NCBI GenBank assembly: GCA_021160085.1
Contig: JAGHDE010000184.1
Location: forward strand, 1 to 10,738
Source: Pseudomonadota bacterium
Lineage (GTDB): Bacteria; Desulfobacterota; WTBG01; JAGOGO01
DNA length: 10,738 nucleotides
Reading direction: 5' to 3'
The position numbers were made by a program, and so were the translations under genes. Below, one piece after another: positions 7,502-10,738 of the stretch; position 1 is the first letter of the stretch; each line of letters starts with the position of its first letter. The notes below the pieces were generated by a model. It worked only from the letters and a program-made list of their open reading frames with translations, did not search any database and was not told the origin of the DNA.

Positions 7502-7870
7502 TTACTTTTTCTTTTTAACTATTGCTCGCCTTGGCCCTTTGCGAGTTCGGGCATTTGTACTCGTGCGTTGTCCCCGCACTGGTAATCCTTTCCGGTGACG
7601 CACTCCCCTATACGCTCCAATATCCACCAACCTTTTAATATTCATGGATACTTCCCGCCGTAAATCGCCCTCTACTTTAAATTCCCGGTCTATAATTTCT
7701 CTGATCTTGGCTATATCTTGATCTTTAAGTGTATCAGATTGCTCATTAAAATCTATCCCCCCCTTCTCAAGAAGTTTCCGGGAAGAAGTTTTTCCGATTC
7801 CATGGATATAGGTAAGAGCAATCCCTATTCTTTTCCCTCGGGGTAAATCAACCCCTGCAATTCTTGCCAA
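7502..7870 (-). CDS. rpsM: Small ribosomal subunit protein uS13, TTG start
   Basis: 30S head protein contacting the P-site tRNA and 50S bridges. 122 residues, standard length, starting at TTG 7870 with AGGAG about 8 nt upstream; the sequence from residue 2, [20 protein letters not shown], is the usual N-terminus, so no other start fits. The helix-turn region [14 protein letters not shown] (21-34), [16 protein letters not shown] (88-103) and [11 protein letters not shown] (105-115) are diagnostic, and the tail ends in a run of five lysines (IVKKKKK). It is the first gene of the classical alpha operon and follows the longest gap in the ribosomal cluster (102 bp). Confidence 0.98.
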   Translation of the reverse strand: MARIAGVDLPRGKRIGIALTYIHGIGKTSSRKLLEKGGIDFNEQSDTLKDQDIAKIREIIDREFKVEGDLRREVSMNIKRLVDIGAYRGVRHRKGLPVRGQRTSTNARTRKGPRRAIVKKKK

Positions 7871-7972
7871 ATTTTATCTCCTCTCAGGTTCAAATCTGCT
7901 ATAATGTTATCAACAGTGTACTTAAACAAACTGATTTTAATTCACTTTACACTTTAAACTTTTTAACCATAG
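7871..7972 (-). other. rpmJ-rpsM spacer, possible translational-control leader
   Basis: 102 bp of AT-rich non-coding sequence, the widest spacing within this cluster. On the minus strand AGTGTA (7953-7948) can pair with TACACT (7920-7915) around a 27-nt loop, and CTATGGT near its 5' end can pair with ATTATAG nearer the 3' end using two G-U pairs, so a long irregular stem ahead of the rpsM ribosome binding site is possible. In E. coli the matching place is the S4-controlled alpha-operon leader. I cannot show that the same fold exists here. Confidence 0.35.
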
Positions 7973-8086
7973 TCATCCCTGTCTCTGCTTGTGACGAGGA
8001 TTTTCGCAGATGACCCGAACGACCCTTTTTCTACGGATTATCTTGCATTTATCACAAATTTTTTTTACTGAACTCCGCACTTTCAT
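7973..8086 (-). CDS. rpmJ: Large ribosomal subunit protein bL36 (zinc-ribbon form)
   Basis: The smallest 50S protein, 37 residues, running from ATG 8086 to TGA 7975-7973. The translation begins [20 protein letters not shown] and ends with [12 protein letters not shown], the standard bL36 pattern. C11, C14, C27 and H32 form the CxxC...CxxxxH zinc ribbon of the zinc-dependent C+ form. An AAAGGA site lies 8 nt upstream of the ATG. It sits between infA and rpsM, its normal place in the spc/alpha junction. Its small size makes it easy to miss with a length cutoff. Confidence 0.97.
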   Translation of the reverse strand: MKVRSSVKKICDKCKIIRRKRVVRVICENPRHKQRQG

Positions 8087-8162
8087 TTTCCGTTTCCTTT
8101 ATTCAATCCTTTTTACAACATTCTTATATAGTTAAAACTCTATGCAGCTACATGGTGACTTT

Positions 8163-8381
8163 TTATTTAGATCGGTATACTATTCGTCCCCGGTTTAAAT
8201 CATAAGGCGATAACTCCAATGACACCGTATCACCTGGTAAAATTCGGATAAAGCGCATGCGCATCTTTCCTGAAATATGGCCTAAAACTTTATGTCCATT
8301 TTCAAGCTCAACCCGAAACATTGCATTTGGAAGAGCTTCCAAAATGGTGCCTTCAACTTTAATTACTTCTTCTTTACCCAT
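8163..8381 (-). CDS. infA: Translation initiation factor IF-1
   Basis: 72-residue single OB-fold protein that occupies the ribosomal A site during initiation with IF-2 and IF-3. Nearly every segment is diagnostic: [20 protein letters not shown] (8-27), [20 protein letters not shown] (28-47) and [20 protein letters not shown] (48-67). The length is canonical. The ATG at 8381 is fixed by family alignment, yet the preceding minus-strand bases (GACTATAAAAT) contain no clear Shine-Dalgarno, unlike most neighbours. It follows adk by 61 bp with no map gene between, and precedes rpmJ by 76 bp. Confidence 0.99.
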   Translation of the reverse strand: MGKEEVIKVEGTILEALPNAMFRVELENGHKVLGHISGKMRMRFIRILPGDTVSLELSPYDLNRGRIVYRSK

Positions 8382-8442
8382 ATTTTATAGTCTGATGCTG
8401 ATTTTTTTTAATTTACAACCTTGAAAATTTTTGATCTCTATC

Positions 8443-9090
8443 TTATTTTAAAACGTCCTTGATCCTTTTAAAAATATTCTCAATTTTTCCAGTTCCCGTA
8501 ACAAGCCGTAATATATCTTTTTTCTTATAATAATCAATAAGCGGTGCGGTCTGTTGTTTGTAAATATTTAAACGATTGCTAATGGTTTCTTCTTTATCAT
8601 CATCCCGTTGGTAAAGTTCTCCCGAACAAGCATCACAAACCCCTTCTTTTTTAGAAGGATTAAACAAAACGTGATACATAGCTCCACACGAACGACATGT
8701 TCGCCGTCCGGTGAGACGCCCTAAAAGTTCTTCATCATCAACATCAATGCTTATTGAGTGTTCTATTTTCTTACCCATATCCTTGAGGGTCTTATCAAGG
8801 GCTTCTGCCTGAACAACTGTACGGGGAAATCCATCCAAAATAAACCCCTTTTGACAATCAGATTGTTTGAGACGATCCTGAATTATGCCAATAACGACCT
8901 CATCAGGCACTAATTTACCTGAATCCATATAGCTCTTCGCCTTCAATCCCATAGCTGTTTCTTTTTTTAATGCTTCCCTAAGAATATCACCCGTAGAAAC
9001 CTGAGGAATTTTGTATTGTTCCGTTAACATCTTAGCTTGTGTGCCTTTTCCGCACCCCGGCGGGCCTAACAGAATAATGTTCAAATCCAT
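8443..9090 (-). CDS. adk: Adenylate kinase with zinc-binding lid
   Basis: Cytosolic enzyme interconverting ATP + AMP and 2 ADP. From ATG 9090 it is 215 residues, the usual long-form length; an upstream in-frame ATG at 9153 would add 21 residues with no family counterpart and overlap secY. The P-loop GPPGCGKGT spans 9-17, STGDILR (32-38) and GFPRT (87-91) form the AMP site, and the lid (about 125-165) carries C132, C135, C152 and C155 as two CxxC pairs that coordinate zinc, a form common in Gram-positives and some Gram-negatives. GRRTC (128-132), QRDDDKEETI (161-170) and the final GTGKIENIF also fit. It sits 16 nt behind secY with its own AAAGGA site. Confidence 0.98.
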   Translation of the reverse strand: MDLNIILLGPPGCGKGTQAKMLTEQYKIPQVSTGDILREALKKETAMGLKAKSYMDSGKLVPDEVVIGIIQDRLKQSDCQKGFILDGFPRTVVQAEALDKTLKDMGKKIEHSISIDVDDEELLGRLTGRRTCRSCGAMYHVLFNPSKKEGVCDACSGELYQRDDDKEETISNRLNIYKQQTAPLIDYYKKKDILRLVTGTGKIENIFKRIKDVLK

Positions 9091-9099
9091 AATTACTAA

Positions 9100-9105
9100 T
9101 CCTTT
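9100..9105 (-). promoter_or_regulatory. Ribosome binding site deciding the adk start
   Basis: AAAGGA (9105-9100, minus strand) just after the secY TAA stop (9109-9107), 9 nt before ATG 9090. It supports this start over the upstream in-frame ATG at 9153. Confidence 0.75.
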
Positions 9106-9106
9106 A

Positions 9107-10423
9107 TTATCTTCGTCCCTTAATTCGTTTTCCACCTTGCATAAAACCTTCATAATGACGGCTTATAAGATGAGACTCCATCTGGGCCACCGTATCAAGA
9201 GCGACTCCCACTATAATCAACAAAGCAGTCCCACCAAAATAAAACGGCATGTTAAGTTTATAAATCAAAATCGAAGGGAGAACGCATACCGCTGATACAT
9301 AGAGGGCTCCTCCAAACGTGATCCGAGTCAAAACACGGTCAATATATTCAGCGGTTCGTTTACCAGGACGCATTCCAGGTATATACCCGCCATTTTTTTT
9401 CATGTTTGTAGCAACATCTAACGGATTGAATGTAACAGCAGTATAAAAATAACAAAAAAAGATTATAAGGGCGACATAAAAAACTTGGTACGGTATTTTG
9501 TCTGGTGACAGAGCGCCCATAACTGACTGCATCCAGGGCGCTTCAACAAATTGTCCCAGTGTTGCCGGAAACATCATTATGGAAGAAGCAAAAATAGGGG
9601 GAATAACGCCAGCAGTATTGACCCGGAGAGGAAGATAGGTGCTTTGCCCTCCATATATCTTTCTCCCCACCACTCGTTTGGGATACTGGACCGGAAGCCT
9701 CCGCTGGCCCCGCTCCATAAACACTATAAACCCCACCACTAAAACCATAGCAACCAAAACGAAAAGCACCAAAAATATGGGCAATATTCCTTCCCGTAAA
9801 TACTGATAAACCTGAATCACCGCCATCGGCAGACGGGCTACAATCCCAGCAAAAATTATTAAAGATATGCCATTCCCTATACCACGCTCAGTAATCTGTT
9901 CTCCCACCCACATTATAAAAGAAGTTCCTGCAGTTAGGGTGATTACCGTCATCAACCTGAAACTCAAACCCGGATCAATTACTACCGCAGCTCCCCCGGG
10001 AGCTGTCATCCGCTCCAGTCCAAACGCAATCCCAAATCCCTGAATAATACTAAGAATAACTGTCCCATAACGCGTATACTTGGTAATCTGCTTCCGCCCA
10101 GCTTCTCCTTCCTTAGAAAGTCTTTCCAAGTAAGGGATTACAACAGTAAGAAGCTGGAGAATAATGGAAGCGCTGATATAAGGCATTATCCCCAGAGCAA
10201 AAACAGACAGGTTGCTCAAAGCCCCTCCTGCAAACATATCAAACATCGCCATTAATGTTCCTTTTGATGCTTGTTCAGCAAAAATGGCGGAAAGCGCCAC
10301 TCCATCAATGCCTGGAGTAGGAACATGAACACCAATGCGATAAACCACCAGCATCATAAAGGTAAAAGCAATGCGGCGTTTTAGTTCAGGAATTTTGGGA
10401 ACGTTTTGAAACCCTGTTATCAT
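9107..10423 (-). CDS. secY: Protein translocase subunit SecY
   Basis: Central channel subunit of the Sec translocon in the inner membrane, partnered with SecE and SecG; it passes signal-peptide proteins such as the DctP encoded downstream. 438 residues with ten membrane helices. The plug and second helix are visible as FDMFAGGALSNLSVFALG (61-78), followed by IMPYISASII (79-88). GEQITERGIGNGISLIIFAG (174-193) precedes helix 5. The cytosolic loop MERGQRRLPVQYPKR (236-250) contacts SecA and the ribosome. NTAGVIPPIFASSI (269-282), YIPGMRPGKRTAEY (347-360) and the C-terminal VAQMESHLISRHYEGFM (412-428) are all conserved. The ATG at 10423 lies 2 nt after the rplO stop, with no strong ribosome binding site, so translational coupling to rplO is likely. 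Length is typical and it appears intact. Confidence 0.99.
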   Translation of the reverse strand: MITGFQNVPKIPELKRRIAFTFMMLVVYRIGVHVPTPGIDGVALSAIFAEQASKGTLMAMFDMFAGGALSNLSVFALGIMPYISASIILQLLTVVIPYLERLSKEGEAGRKQITKYTRYGTVILSIIQGFGIAFGLERMTAPGGAAVVIDPGLSFRLMTVITLTAGTSFIMWVGEQITERGIGNGISLIIFAGIVARLPMAVIQVYQYLREGILPIFLVLFVLVAMVLVVGFIVFMERGQRRLPVQYPKRVVGRKIYGGQSTYLPLRVNTAGVIPPIFASSIMMFPATLGQFVEAPWMQSVMGALSPDKIPYQVFYVALIIFFCYFYTAVTFNPLDVATNMKKNGGYIPGMRPGKRTAEYIDRVLTRITFGGALYVSAVCVLPSILIYKLNMPFYFGGTALLIIVGVALDTVAQMESHLISRHYEGFMQGGKRIKGRR

Positions 10424-10425
10424 AT

Positions 10426-10738
10426 TCAGATAATCTCAATATTTCCGCCGGCTTTTTCAATCTTTTCTTTAGCTTGCCCGCTAATATGATGAGCCTTTAC
10501 TGTTAATAATTTGGTAAGATTGCCGGTTCCTAAAATTTTAACTCCATCATAGAGCTTTTTTATTAATCCTTCCTTTATCATAAAAGAAGGATCAATAATT
10601 GTACTGTCTTCGAATCTTTCTAAATTCTGAACATTTATCAAGGCAAACTTTTTCTTAAATATATTAGTGAATCCTCTCTTGGGAAGTCTTCTTTTCAACG
10701 GCATTTGTCCCCCCTCAAAACCAAGAGCTGTTCCACTC
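10426..10738 (-). CDS. rplO: Large ribosomal subunit protein uL15, C-terminal part, 5' end cut by the window
   Basis: 50S assembly protein. Only the last 103 codons are present; the frame is open at the right edge, the first complete codon being at 10737. The edge residues [11 protein letters not shown] run straight into [20 protein letters not shown], which is the uL15 core motif [18 protein letters not shown], so the internal Met at 10704 is not the start. The C-terminal half contains [13 protein letters not shown] and [20 protein letters not shown], with KEKIEKAGG before the end, all usual for uL15. The TGA stop (10428-10426) is followed after 2 nt by secY, the standard spc-operon order. 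Confidence 0.97.
   Translation of the reverse strand, partial: SGTALGFEGGQMPLKRRLPKRGFTNIFKKKFALINVQNLERFEDSTIIDPSFMIKEGLIKKLYDGVKILGTGNLTKLLTVKAHHISGQAKEKIEKAGGNIEII

Noticed and set aside
8087..8162. TATATA/TATAAG as a promoter between infA and rpmJ
   Set aside because: There is no -35-like hexamer at a proper distance and the region is generally AT-rich.
9091..9153. Longer adenylate kinase starting at ATG 9153
   Set aside because: The added residues overlap the 3' end of secY and precede the canonical short N-terminus before the P-loop; AAAGGA is correctly spaced for ATG 9090.

Overview
The window is AT-rich, gene-dense bacterial chromosome, and every supported gene lies on the minus strand, so it reads from right (10738) to left (1). 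The ribosomal-protein and IF-1 sequences, the Zn-binding adenylate kinase lid, and a TRAP transporter together suggest a Gram-negative anaerobe of the deltaproteobacterial/Desulfobacterota type. This assignment is an inference from protein character and gene order, not a placement.

Region 1 (10738 to 4792) is the distal part of the conserved spc/alpha ribosomal super-operon: rplO (3' part only), secY, adk, infA, rpmJ, rpsM, rpsK, rpsD, rpoA, rplQ. Genes are separated by 2 to about 100 nt and probably share one transcript whose promoter lies outside the window. rpmJ (37 codons) is easy to miss. rpsM and rpsD start with TTG, and adk and rpsD start well inside their longest open frames. No map gene lies between adk and infA. 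L17 carries a 76-residue Lys/Glu-rich tail.

Region 2 (4791 to 4523) is a 269-bp non-coding stretch. It has a near-consensus sigma70-type promoter directly after the rplQ stop, a leader of about 135 nt before the terminator hairpin, a strong intrinsic-terminator hairpin with a U-run, and then the dctP ribosome binding site. It either simply ends the ribosomal operon or forms an attenuated leader controlling the transporter.

Region 3 (4522 to 1574) is a complete three-gene TRAP transporter operon: a periplasmic solute-binding protein (dctP), a small membrane subunit (dctQ) and a large permease subunit (dctM). The dctP-dctQ gap holds a 10-bp GC-rich hairpin that overlaps an alternative 7-bp pairing, a plausible device for making more binding protein than permease. 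dctQ and dctM overlap by GTGA. The substrate cannot be read from the sequence.

Region 4 (1573 to 1) is a 205-bp gap with a possible promoter and an operator-like palindrome, then the first 456 codons of a Kef-type cation/proton antiporter with the start of a nucleotide-binding RCK domain, cut by the window edge.

I see no mobile element, CRISPR array, tRNA or rRNA. Most of the window is ordinary core genome; the points of interest are the regulatory arrangements around the TRAP operon and the L17 tail.
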